A stretch of DNA of 64,000 nt from Affinundibacterium fentianense (GTDB lineage Bacteria > Pseudomonadota > Gammaproteobacteria > Burkholderiales > Burkholderiaceae_D). A model generated the notes under the pieces. That model was not told the DNA's origin, did no database searches, and saw only the letters and a program-made list of their open reading frames with translations. The stretch is taken from positions 372,001 through 436,000 of the forward strand of contig NZ_JAGSPJ010000003.1 in NCBI RefSeq assembly GCF_018139545.1, given 5' to 3'. Below, one piece after another: positions 10,411-18,055 of the stretch. Made by a program: the position numbers and the translations under genes. Position 1 is the stretch's first letter. Every line of letters begins with the position of its first letter.

Positions 10411-11079
10411 ATGAGAGAAGTAATACGTGGGAGTGTGACACCTGACCAGTTATTCGAAAATAATCGTAGCTGGGCTGCGGAAATACTCAGCCGCGATGCG
10501 CAATTTTTTGAGAAATTGGCAGTACAACAAAGTCCCGAATATTTGTGGATTGGATGTGCGGATAGTCGAGTGCCAGCAAATGAGTTACTTGGATTGTTGC
10601 CCGGCGAATTATTCGTTCATCGCAACATCGCTAATTTGGTTGTGCATTCCGATCTGAATTGCCTTTCTGTACTTCAATTCGCAGTCGATGTGCTCAAAGT
10701 TAAGCATGTGATTGTGTGCGGTCATTATGGGTGTGGTGGCGTGCATGCCGCATTGACCGGACGACGAGTTGGATTGGCGGATAATTGGCTGCGTCACGTA
10801 CAAGATGTGCATCAAAAGCATGAAAAGTATTTAGGTGATGTTTTACCTGAAAGAGAGCGTGTGGATCGCCTTTGCGAGTTGAATGTAATCGAACAGGTTG
10901 TGAATGTCTGTCAAACCACGATCATCCAAGATGCGTGGGAACGCGGGCAATCAGTTGAGATCCATGGTTGGGTATATGGAATTCAGGATGGACTGCTCAA
11001 CGAATTAGGGATGTCGATTAATTCTCCTGAGAAGTTGGCTCCGCATTTGGAGCGGAGTTTAGCGCGATATAGAGACTGA
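10411..11079 (+). CDS. can: Beta-class carbonic anhydrase
   Basis: The enzyme interconverts CO2 and bicarbonate in the cytoplasm. The zinc ligands of beta carbonic anhydrases are visible as Cys49, His105 and Cys108, in CADSRVP and GHYGCGGV, with the Asp51-Arg53 dyad next to the first ligand. At 222 residues it has normal length and ends with the usual WVYGIQDGLL segment. GAGGGAG about eight bases upstream of ATG is a good ribosome binding site. The 282-base gap before it holds only a weak basic reading frame on the other strand. A terminator follows the gene. Confidence 0.95.
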   Translation: MREVIRGSVTPDQLFENNRSWAAEILSRDAQFFEKLAVQQSPEYLWIGCADSRVPANELLGLLPGELFVHRNIANLVVHSDLNCLSVLQFAVDVLKVKHVIVCGHYGCGGVHAALTGRRVGLADNWLRHVQDVHQKHEKYLGDVLPERERVDRLCELNVIEQVVNVCQTTIIQDAWERGQSVEIHGWVYGIQDGLLNELGMSINSPEKLAPHLERSLARYRD

Positions 11080-11135
11080 AGCATTTGCGCATTCTGTAAT
11101 TGTAAAATCCTTTTACTTTTCAAAAAAAATTGAAG

Positions 11136-11168
11136 ACGGCATGGCGGATGTGCGATGCCGTTTTTTTT
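11136..11168 (+). terminator. Rho-independent terminator after carbonic anhydrase
   Basis: A 7-bp stem (ACGGCAT/ATGCCGT) with a 12-base loop is followed by a run of eight T. It lies 56 bases after the carbonic anhydrase stop and before the acyltransferase start. Confidence 0.75.
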
Positions 11169-11197
11169 CGATCCTAATTCCGATATAAACGATAAAA

Positions 11198-12307
11198 ATG
11201 GATTCAAAAGTTCGTCTGAATGGTCTCGATACTCTGCGCTCATGCGCAATTCTGTTGGTCCTTATGTATCACTACATGGTATTTGTCAGCCATGAGCCTA
11301 GCTTTGGTTTTCTGAGTGAAATCGGTTGGGTTGGGGTCGATTTGTTTTTTGTCTTGAGTGGCTATTTGATCGGTAATCAAATATTTGCAGGTCTAAAAAG
11401 TGAGCAGGGGTTTTCGCTTAAAACCTTTTATATCCGCCGTGCATTGCGAACTTTGCCGAATTTCTATGTGGTGCTGGCGATCTATTTTCTGTTTCCGGTC
11501 GAAGCAGGAGGTAACGCAGTAACGCCACTGTGGAAGTTTCTCACCTTCACACAAAATTTTGATTTAAAACCCGGCTCGGCATTTTCGCATGCGTGGTCGC
11601 TGAGTATCGAAGAGCAGTTTTATGTCGCCTTGCCTTTAATCGCGATCGCTACGATTGCGACCTTAAAATCGGTTCGTGCTATGTGGGTAGTGTTGTTGTT
11701 AGCGATGGCCGCGGCTGCAGGCATGCGTTATTGGATGTGGCAGCAAGTTGGTGACGACTATATCCAGTACTACGTCCACATTTACTATTCAACTTGGTGT
11801 CGTTTTGATGAGTTGCTACCCGGCGTGGCATTGGCTTTGTTGAAGAATTTTCATTCGCCGATTTGGACCCGCTCACTCAAGTACGGTCACCATAGTTTCA
11901 TCGCGGGCGTGGTAACGACTGCGCTGGCGATGGTGTTGTTCACTAACTTTAGTTTTGTCGAAGGGCAGGGCTTTTTGTGGTTCACCACGACCTTTGGCTA
12001 TAGCATTTTAGCTTGTGGATTTGCTCTACTGACTTTGGCGGGTTTAAGTCCCAATTCTTATCTATATCGTTTACGCATCCCCGGCGCATCTGTTTTAGCG
12101 CTGTGGTCGTATGCACTGTATCTGGTGCATAAACCGCTAATGAATGCTTTGCTACGTCCATTTCAAGCTTGGGATATTTCGGTGAAATCAGCGCTGGGAA
12201 TTGCTGCGATGTTTGCACTGAGTTTGTTAGCAGCGTATGTATTGTATCGATTGGTCGAGACACCGTTCATGCGCTTACGAGATCGTTATTTTCCGTATAA
12301 GGGATAA
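11198..12307 (+). CDS. Acyltransferase 3 family membrane protein (OafA/YrhL-like)
   Basis: This is an integral membrane O-acyltransferase, a family that transfers acyl groups to cell-surface sugars. The 369-residue protein begins with RLNGLDTLRSCAILLVLMYH, carrying the conserved Arg and the presumed catalytic His in the first membrane helix. The family motif FFVLSGYLIG and SLSIEEQFY follow. About ten hydrophobic segments are present and there is no C-terminal SGNH domain. Substrate is unknown, and the neighbours do not form a polysaccharide operon. It stands alone behind a terminator. Confidence 0.85.
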   Translation: MDSKVRLNGLDTLRSCAILLVLMYHYMVFVSHEPSFGFLSEIGWVGVDLFFVLSGYLIGNQIFAGLKSEQGFSLKTFYIRRALRTLPNFYVVLAIYFLFPVEAGGNAVTPLWKFLTFTQNFDLKPGSAFSHAWSLSIEEQFYVALPLIAIATIATLKSVRAMWVVLLLAMAAAAGMRYWMWQQVGDDYIQYYVHIYYSTWCRFDELLPGVALALLKNFHSPIWTRSLKYGHHSFIAGVVTTALAMVLFTNFSFVEGQGFLWFTTTFGYSILACGFALLTLAGLSPNSYLYRLRIPGASVLALWSYALYLVHKPLMNALLRPFQAWDISVKSALGIAAMFALSLLAAYVLYRLVETPFMRLRDRYFPYKG

Positions 12308-12412
12308 AAAATTGTCCGGTATGAGTACTAGTGCAGCTTGACCCGCATTTCTTAAGGCGACCCTGATAGCGATCTGGAATACTAGGAGCTTCAATTTCCT
12401 TCCGCTCTAACT

Positions 12413-14035
12413 ATGTCTTACAGCGTTGTTTGGTTCAAACGCGATTTGCGCTTGCATGATCATGCTGCTTTGTCTGAGGCGGCATCACGTGGCCCGATTC
12501 TTTGCTTATATGTTGTCGAGCCAGCGTTGTGGCAGCAAGCGGATGCAGCACGCCAGCATTTTGAGTTCATCCTAGAGAGTTTGCGTGATCTCTATGTGGA
12601 ATTGAAACAGCACGGCGGTCGTTTGCATGTCGTCACTGGCGATATGCTGGAAGTGTTACAGGCTTTGCATGAGCGCGCGCCTTTTCACAGTTTATATGCG
12701 CATGAAGAAACGGGTAATGCTTGGACTTATCAACGTGATTTGGCGGTTGGACGCTGGTGTCGTACCCAACAAATTAATTGGTTAGAATTCCGACAATTTG
12801 GCGTGGTGCGGCGTTTGGCTGATCGTGATCATTGGAAGGCGAGTTGGGACGCTCACGTTGAGCAAAATTGCTTGCCTGTACCGGCACAATTGCAGTTCGT
12901 GGATATGCCGTGGCAAGATGCGTTGCCGCCTTCTGCTGATCGACTTCATTTGCACCAAGCTGATACGCCACGTCGGCAGCGCGGTGGGCGTCAAGTTGGT
13001 CTTGCTGTATTGTCGTCTTTCTTACTTGAACGCTGTGCCTATTATCGTGGTGGAATTTCTTCCCCCTTATCAGCGCCAGATGCTTGTTCTAGGCTTTCAC
13101 CTTATTTGACGTTTGGCTGTTTAAGCTTGCGCGAAGTCGTGCATGCGACGGTACAGCGTATGGAACAACCGCATGAGGATGCGGTCATGTCGCAGCATCC
13201 ATCCGCGGGACGGATGAAGCAGGGCTTAAATGCTTTTATCAGTCGGCTGTACTGGCATTGCCACTTCATTCAAAAATTGGAATCAGAACCCGAGATTGAA
13301 TATCAAAATATGCATCGCGGTTACGATGGCTTGCGTGAGCAGGATTGGAATGAGGTCCATTTTCAGGCATTGATACAAGGTCGTACAGGCTGGCCTATGG
13401 TGGATGCCTGTATCGCCATGTTGCGTGAGACTGGCTGGATTAATTTTCGTATGCGCGCCATGTTGGTCTCCGTCGCATCCTATCCGTTGTGGTTAGATTG
13501 GCGGCGCGTTGGTACTTGGTTGGCGACGCAATTTATCGACTATGAGCCGGGTATACATTGGAGCCAAATGCAAATGCAAGCGGGTACTACAGGCATCAAT
13601 GTGCCACGCGTATATAACCCAATTAAACAAGCGCATGATCATGATCCGAAAGGCATCTTTGTGCGACGTTGGTTGCCGGCGATGCGTAAAGTACCTGATT
13701 TGTTTTTGTTTGAACCTTGGACCATGCCAGCAGATGTGCAAGCGGCCTATGGCGTAGAAGTAGGGCACGATATTCCAGTTCCTGTTGTCGATCTTGAAGT
13801 CGCCACACGTGAAGCGAAGGCAAAACTATTTGCTGTGCGAGGTCAAGCAGAAGTGAAGGCAGCGAAGTCAGCGGTAGTCAAGAAACACGGATCACGTAAT
13901 ACACGTAGTGCACCTAAGTCACGCAGTACAGGCAGTACAAAGCGCGTAGGAAAATCGACTAAGCGAGTGAAGCAGCAAGACGCCAGTTCGACCAGCAATA
14001 TCGAGCAAGCGCCGCAGATGGGCTTTGATTTCTAA
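12413..14035 (+). CDS. Photolyase/cryptochrome family protein with basic C-terminal tail
   Basis: This is a flavoprotein of the photolyase/cryptochrome superfamily, predicted to use blue light through FAD to repair pyrimidine dimers or to signal. The first 165 residues form the antenna-binding Rossmann domain (VVWFKRDLRLHDH). The FAD-binding helical domain follows, with SRLSPYLTFGCLS, RLYWHCHF, GRTGWPMVDACIAMLRETGW and IHWSQMQMQAGTTG. The IHWSQMQMQ wording differs from E. coli PhrB (NGGWQW), so I do not assign CPD photolyase activity or the symbol phrB. The last 70 or so residues are a low-complexity Lys/Arg/Ser/Thr tail, unusual for photolyases. The gene faces the DUF2805 gene, with 37 bases between them. 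Confidence 0.88.
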   Translation: MSYSVVWFKRDLRLHDHAALSEAASRGPILCLYVVEPALWQQADAARQHFEFILESLRDLYVELKQHGGRLHVVTGDMLEVLQALHERAPFHSLYAHEETGNAWTYQRDLAVGRWCRTQQINWLEFRQFGVVRRLADRDHWKASWDAHVEQNCLPVPAQLQFVDMPWQDALPPSADRLHLHQADTPRRQRGGRQVGLAVLSSFLLERCAYYRGGISSPLSAPDACSRLSPYLTFGCLSLREVVHATVQRMEQPHEDAVMSQHPSAGRMKQGLNAFISRLYWHCHFIQKLESEPEIEYQNMHRGYDGLREQDWNEVHFQALIQGRTGWPMVDACIAMLRETGWINFRMRAMLVSVASYPLWLDWRRVGTWLATQFIDYEPGIHWSQMQMQAGTTGINVPRVYNPIKQAHDHDPKGIFVRRWLPAMRKVPDLFLFEPWTMPADVQAAYGVEVGHDIPVPVVDLEVATREAKAKLFAVRGQAEVKAAKSAVVKKHGSRNTRSAPKSRSTGSTKRVGKSTKRVKQQDASSTSNIEQAPQMGFDF

Positions 14036-14072
14036 ATTTTCATGTTGAAAATCGGGTTCCAAGAAATTTGGT

Positions 14073-14363
14073 TCAAAAATCCCGATTCTTCTGATCACGC
14101 GATTTAAATCGCATTACCTCGTCGCTGCGCAAAGCTTGGTGTTTTGTTTTACGACCAGTCACCCGGCTACGCCACATTTTGAAGCTCGATGCTTTCATCG
14201 ACTGACGCATTAGTCGAATCACTGCACTTTCGTTCAAGCCGAATTGACGTTGGATGGCGTCGAAAGTAGTGCGATCTTCCCACGCCATTTGTATCACTCT
14301 ATCGATGGTAGCTTGATCGACGGTAGCGTTATTCATAGCCGCTTGATCAATTGTTGGCATCAT
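14073..14363 (-). CDS. DUF2805 / TIGR03643 family small protein
   Basis: This 96-residue protein matches my recollection of the TIGR03643/DUF2805 family: VIQMAWEDRTTFDAIQRQFG, then RLMRQSMKASSF, KMWRSRVTGRKTKH. The N-terminal half looks like a helix-turn-helix, so DNA binding is conceivable, but the function is not known. The family is often found near photolyase genes, as here. It starts three bases after the HiPIP stop, so it is probably the last gene of a DCC-HiPIP-DUF2805 operon. Two in-frame ATGs at the start and another at codon 10 leave the exact start open. Confidence 0.8.
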   Translation of the reverse strand: MMPTIDQAAMNNATVDQATIDRVIQMAWEDRTTFDAIQRQFGLNESAVIRLMRQSMKASSFKMWRSRVTGRKTKHQALRSDEVMRFKSRDQKNRDF

Positions 14364-14366
14364 GGT

Positions 14367-14678
14367 TTAGGCTTTCTTTGCCCATGCCATGCACCAGCCT
14401 TTTGCTGAGACTTGCTTGTTACCTAAGGCGGCACAATTTGCCCATGCGTCTGTTGCTTTGCCTTGATACAGCATGCAGTTGACGCAGTTCTTTCCAGCGG
14501 CATACGCAGGAAATTTTTTCGTGTCCACTTTGCTTGCGTCATGTTTGTAGCCAAGAGCAACTGAACCGGGCGCTGCTTCATCGACGCGATTTGCTTGAGC
14601 ATTGACCTTGAGTGCGGCTCCCAAACCTAAGGCAGCAGGAACTGCTTGAATTAAAAATTGACGACGTGATTTCATCAT
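14367..14678 (-). CDS. High-potential iron-sulfur protein (HiPIP), Tat-exported
   Basis: HiPIPs are small periplasmic electron carriers with one [4Fe-4S] cluster. The sequence shows a twin-arginine signal (SRRQFLIQAVPAALGLG, ending near VNAQA) and four cysteines spaced C-x2-C-x13-C-x13-C near the C terminus, the HiPIP cluster pattern. AAGGA lies a few bases upstream of two adjacent ATGs (14678 and 14675), so either can be the start; a longer reading frame to 14702 lacks such a site. It lies inside a photolyase cluster between a DCC thiol oxidoreductase and DUF2805. A role in supplying electrons there is only inferred, since the photolyases are cytoplasmic. Confidence 0.88.
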   Translation of the reverse strand: MMKSRRQFLIQAVPAALGLGAALKVNAQANRVDEAAPGSVALGYKHDASKVDTKKFPAYAAGKNCVNCMLYQGKATDAWANCAALGNKQVSAKGWCMAWAKKA

Positions 14679-14741
14679 GAATTCCTTTATAGATAATGTC
14701 ATTAATTGATTTGATTCTCGGTACTGCTTAGTTGATCAAAC

Positions 14742-15173
14742 TTAGCGATCAAATTTTTCGCCAACTGGCTTGCGCCAAAGCGGTCGAAACTTTAGAAAGA
14801 CGTGGTACAAATTATCTAACAAAGTAATTACCCAACGCCTTTCGAGTAAGGGCGTGATCCAGCCTAGGGTAGGTAATTGTCGCCACATCACAATAAATGC
14901 AGCCGCTCCTGATACAAGTTGTCCCGTTTCATCACGTGCGTGCAACTTGTTGAGTGCTTGTTGTCGATTGAGTTGTGTTCCTAGCTCGATTTCTTCGCAG
15001 CGGCTTGCATCTATCCATTCAATTTTGTCAGCGCCTCGCCATGTTTGGTAGGTGGCGATTTCTTTCGCACACAAGGGACATGCACCATCGAAATAAACGG
15101 TGCAAATTGGTTTTGCTGCTTGTTTTTCGTGGTGCGTATTCATTTGTGTTGGCGCGTTTTTCATTGCTGTCAT
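14742..15173 (-). CDS. DCC family thiol-disulfide oxidoreductase (DUF393)
   Basis: This 143-residue protein belongs to the DCC (DUF393) family, named for its Asp-x-x-Cys-x-x-Cys motif, seen here as YFDGACPLC with Cys32 and Cys35. The family is predicted to have a thioredoxin-like fold and disulfide chemistry, and no substrate is known. The end motif FLKFRPLWRKP is typical. Alternative starts exist at codons 4 and 11. It is the first gene of the leftward unit and is divergent from the MerR regulator gene, sharing a 220-base intergenic region with it. Confidence 0.85.
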   Translation of the reverse strand: MTAMKNAPTQMNTHHEKQAAKPICTVYFDGACPLCAKEIATYQTWRGADKIEWIDASRCEEIELGTQLNRQQALNKLHARDETGQLVSGAAAFIVMWRQLPTLGWITPLLERRWVITLLDNLYHVFLKFRPLWRKPVGEKFDR

Positions 15174-15306
15174 TGTTGTCGCTGCTACGTTGCGTGAGAT
15201 TTTTAATAATGAATTATTGGCTCATCCTGTTTGGTATAGAGTAGTCCAAAACGTAAATGGTGTCCAATAAGTGAACCGTTAAAACTTGTGTTATGATGGT
15301 TTTATT

Positions 15307-15339
15307 CGGTTCAATATCGGTTCTTTTCCGGTATTTTGT
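15307..15339 (+). promoter_or_regulatory. Candidate MerR/LitR operator: three 11-bp direct repeats
   Basis: Three copies begin at 15307, 15318 and 15329, exactly 11 bp apart: CGGTTCAATAT, CGGTTCTTTTC and CGGTATTTTGT. A single inverted half site GAACCG lies at 15273-15278. CarH-type MerR proteins bind head-to-tail to tandem 11-bp repeats overlapping the -35 element. That arrangement, directly in front of a MerR-family gene, makes these the likely self-binding sites. Operator function is inferred. Confidence 0.5.
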
Positions 15340-15367
15340 CATTTTCTTGAAATACTTCTTTTACGAT
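15336..15367 (+). promoter_or_regulatory. Candidate promoter of the MerR/LitR-like gene
   Basis: TTGTCA (15336-15341) and TACGAT (15362-15367) are separated by 20 bases, the stretched spacing common for MerR-regulated promoters. The -35 overlaps the third 11-bp repeat. Another -10-like hexamer, TATGAT at 15292-15297, lacks a good -35. The choice is uncertain. Confidence 0.3.
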
Positions 15368-15393
15368 CAATTTGCTAAAAAAGTGGGTGAACT

Positions 15394-16437
15394 ATGAATA
15401 ATCAAACAGTAAAGTCGGCCGCCAATGAGGCGAATGCCACTTATCGCAGTGGTGCTGCGGCACGTTTATCAGGTGTTCCTGTGGAGACCTTGCGGGTGTG
15501 GGAGCGGCGCTATGGCGTGACAGACCCAAGTCGCTCAGAACGTGGTCAACGGCAGTATTCATTTGAGGATGTGCGGCGTTTGGGTCTGATCAAGCAATTG
15601 GTTGATGCCGGCAATTCGATTGGTGCGGTGGCGCATCTTGATTTGCAACAGTTACTGGCGATGTTAAGCGCGGTGGCAAATTTGCCTGCGGCACAGTCGC
15701 AAGTTCAACTCAGTAATGGCATGTTGAGAATTGCGTTGGTCGGCGTGATGTTGCGCCAATCTTTGATTAATCTAGATCCAGAACAAAGTAAATTGAGCTT
15801 AGTACAAACTGCCTTCAATCTGAAGCAGGCACCGATGCAGTTGAAGGATGTCAAAGTCGATGTGATGGTGGTTGAGCAAGGTGAGTTGACCGCACCAGAA
15901 GAACAAATTCCACTCTTAGGATTGGCTCAACAAACTTGTCAGGCGACAGCGGTACTTATTCTGTATCGATTTGCATCGAGCGACGCAATTCGTCAATTAC
16001 GACTTGCGGGTTTTCATGTTGCCCGCATTCCTTCAGATATGCTGGAAATAGATCATCTATGCCGCGTCGCGATGGCGCGCGCACTCACGCTTGTGGAGCA
16101 GCAAGGGCGTATGGGACGCGTGAAGAAAAATGGTGCTCGACCTGCCGATGCAGCGCGAAATAAGAAAAGCAATGTAATTCCAGCACGTTTGCTCGATGAT
16201 GAACATCTAACGCACATCGCCAAATTTGCTACAAGTATTCATTGCGAATGTCCACGTCATTTAGTCGATTTGCTGCAAATGCTGACCAGTTTTGAACGCT
16301 ACAGCGCGCAATGTGAGAACCGTAATGAAGACGACGCTAGCCTACACCGTGACTTGCATTACACCGCGGCGCATGCTCGTTCTGCACTGGAGCAAGCCTT
16401 AGTGCGTGTAGCGCAGGCAGAAGGTATTCAGTATTGA
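15394..16437 (+). CDS. MerR family regulator, LitR/CarH-like but without cobalamin motif
   Basis: This is a transcription factor with an N-terminal MerR winged helix (residues about 14-80: YRSGAAARLSGVPVETLRVW, ERRYGV, RQYSFEDVRRL). The C-terminal 270 residues resemble in layout the sensory part of LitR/CarH regulators, which sense light through adenosylcobalamin. However, I see no DxHxxG cobalamin-binding motif in it. That suggests a class II LitR type, which needs another light input. Its location, facing a DCC-HiPIP-DUF2805 unit and preceding cryptochrome genes, fits control of a photorepair regulon. It is followed by DUF2256 after 27 bases. Confidence 0.82.
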   Translation: MNNQTVKSAANEANATYRSGAAARLSGVPVETLRVWERRYGVTDPSRSERGQRQYSFEDVRRLGLIKQLVDAGNSIGAVAHLDLQQLLAMLSAVANLPAAQSQVQLSNGMLRIALVGVMLRQSLINLDPEQSKLSLVQTAFNLKQAPMQLKDVKVDVMVVEQGELTAPEEQIPLLGLAQQTCQATAVLILYRFASSDAIRQLRLAGFHVARIPSDMLEIDHLCRVAMARALTLVEQQGRMGRVKKNGARPADAARNKKSNVIPARLLDDEHLTHIAKFATSIHCECPRHLVDLLQMLTSFERYSAQCENRNEDDASLHRDLHYTAAHARSALEQALVRVAQAEGIQY

Positions 16438-16464
16438 AATTGAATATTCTCGAGAAAGCGCCCC

Positions 16465-16662
16465 ATGAAAATGCGTAAAAAATCGGATTTGCCAAGCAAG
16501 CTATGTGAAGTCTGTGGTTTATCTTTTGCTTGGCGTAAGAAGTGGGAGAAAGACTGGGCTTCAGTCAAATATTGTTCTGAGCGTTGTCGTCGAGCACGGT
16601 CTAGCGCATCGGTGAAAAATTCGATGGTTGTTCTCGCAATTGGCTCGGTAAAGCACATATGA
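16465..16662 (+). CDS. DUF2256 small cysteine-motif protein
   Basis: This is a 65-residue protein with four cysteines spaced as in a zinc ribbon: Cys14, Cys17, Cys37 and Cys41 (KLCEVCG and [10 protein letters not shown]). The wording [18 protein letters not shown] is that of DUF2256, a family commonly encoded next to photolyase/cryptochrome genes. Function is unknown. Its stop overlaps the DASH cryptochrome start as ATGA, so the two are likely translated together. The tail after residue 45 is not part of the family core. Confidence 0.85.
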   Translation: MKMRKKSDLPSKLCEVCGLSFAWRKKWEKDWASVKYCSERCRRARSSASVKNSMVVLAIGSVKHI

Positions 16663-18047
16663 AAAAACTAGTTGTTTATTGGTTTCGAAATGATCTTCGG
16701 GTTGAGGATAATCCGGCGTTGAATGCTGCTTGTGCATACGCGCAGCACACTGGAGCACAATTGCTTCCGCTGTTTTGTCACACCTCTGCGCAAGGCACTT
16801 TGCATGTCGAACAAACGCAGTGGGGTTTTGCGCGTTTATCGGCTCATCGTCGATATTTTTTGCGCGATAGTTTGTTAGATTTACGCGAGCAGTTGCAGCA
16901 GTTTGGATTTGAATTAATTGAATTCGATGGTGAGCTGAGTAAGCAATCTGTATTTTGGGCGGCGCTAGCGCAAACCTATACGCTTCAGACCATCTTTTGC
17001 GAAGATATCGCGGCACCAGAAGAGCGTGCGCAGGTAGATGCTGTGCGGGCATTGCAGATCGATGTGCGAGCGGTATGGCAATCGACGATGTACGATCCGA
17101 CATCGTTCGATTTCGACATAGCGCAGATGCCAGATCAGTTCACGACATTTCGACACAAGATAGAACACGCGGCATATCCGATACGTCAAGTAGTGTCATG
17201 TGCACTCTCTGCATCGTTCGCATTGCGTGACGCCACATTAGAAAAGTTTTCTGTGCATTTGAGTAAGCAAAGCCAGTGCGAGCTTGACGCCCTTGATGAT
17301 GTTGATACTCAAGTTATGCGCGATATTGACGATGTGCGCAGTTCGTTCCCCTATTGCTTGCCCGAGTTTCGCGGCGGCAGTCGTGCTGCACATGCGCATC
17401 TAAAAAACTACTTCTCTTCTGAGTTGCCACATTCTTATAAACAAACACGTAATCAACTACAGGGTACGCGCTTTTCGACCAAGTTCTCGCCATGGCTGGC
17501 GAGTGGCGCGCTTTCGGCACCGCAAGTGATGGCTGCATTGCGCGAGTTTGAGGCGGAAAAAGGACAAAGCGACAGCAGTTACTGGATTTGGTTTGAATTA
17601 CTGTGGCGTGATTATTTTCGCTTTTTACATTGCAAGTACGGCGTGCGGCTGTATCGTGCCAGCGGTTTATCAAAACTCCCGGTCGATTTGCCTGCTTTTG
17701 ATGTGCAAAAATTTCAAGCGTGGACGCAATCGACGACGGGTGAGTCTTTGATTGATGCCGCGATGCGTGAGCTGATCAGTACTGGATATTTATCGAATCG
17801 CCTGCGTCAGCAAGTGATCAGTTATTGGCTACATGAGTTAGGTGGTGATTGGCGCGTAGCTGCTGCTTGGCTTGAATCGCAATTGCTTGATTACGATGTG
17901 TACAGCAACCAAGGAAATTGCTTGTACTTGGCGGGTTTAGGAACCGATCCTCGTGGCTATTTAGGCGGACGTTGGTTTGATCCACAGAAGCAAGCAAAAC
18001 AGCATGATGCGGATGGAAGCTATCGCGCACTTTGGAACACACGGTAA
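16659..18047 (+). CDS. DASH family cryptochrome
   Basis: DASH cryptochromes are FAD- and folate-containing photolyase relatives that repair dimers in single-stranded DNA and may also signal. The 462-residue protein has the antenna domain ([18 protein letters not shown]), the stretch [11 protein letters not shown], and a DASH-type FAD domain: [51 protein letters not shown], and [20 protein letters not shown]. The end carries [20 protein letters not shown]. It overlaps DUF2256 at the start and is followed by the FeS photolyase after eight bases. Confidence 0.94.
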   Translation: MKKLVVYWFRNDLRVEDNPALNAACAYAQHTGAQLLPLFCHTSAQGTLHVEQTQWGFARLSAHRRYFLRDSLLDLREQLQQFGFELIEFDGELSKQSVFWAALAQTYTLQTIFCEDIAAPEERAQVDAVRALQIDVRAVWQSTMYDPTSFDFDIAQMPDQFTTFRHKIEHAAYPIRQVVSCALSASFALRDATLEKFSVHLSKQSQCELDALDDVDTQVMRDIDDVRSSFPYCLPEFRGGSRAAHAHLKNYFSSELPHSYKQTRNQLQGTRFSTKFSPWLASGALSAPQVMAALREFEAEKGQSDSSYWIWFELLWRDYFRFLHCKYGVRLYRASGLSKLPVDLPAFDVQKFQAWTQSTTGESLIDAAMRELISTGYLSNRLRQQVISYWLHELGGDWRVAAAWLESQLLDYDVYSNQGNCLYLAGLGTDPRGYLGGRWFDPQKQAKQHDADGSYRALWNTR

Positions 18048-18055
18048 ACAAAACC

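Noticed and set aside
14050-14087. AATCGGG/CCCGATT inverted repeat between photolyase and DUF2805
   Set aside because: The loop is 24 bases, there is no T run, and part lies in coding sequence, so a terminator is not supported.
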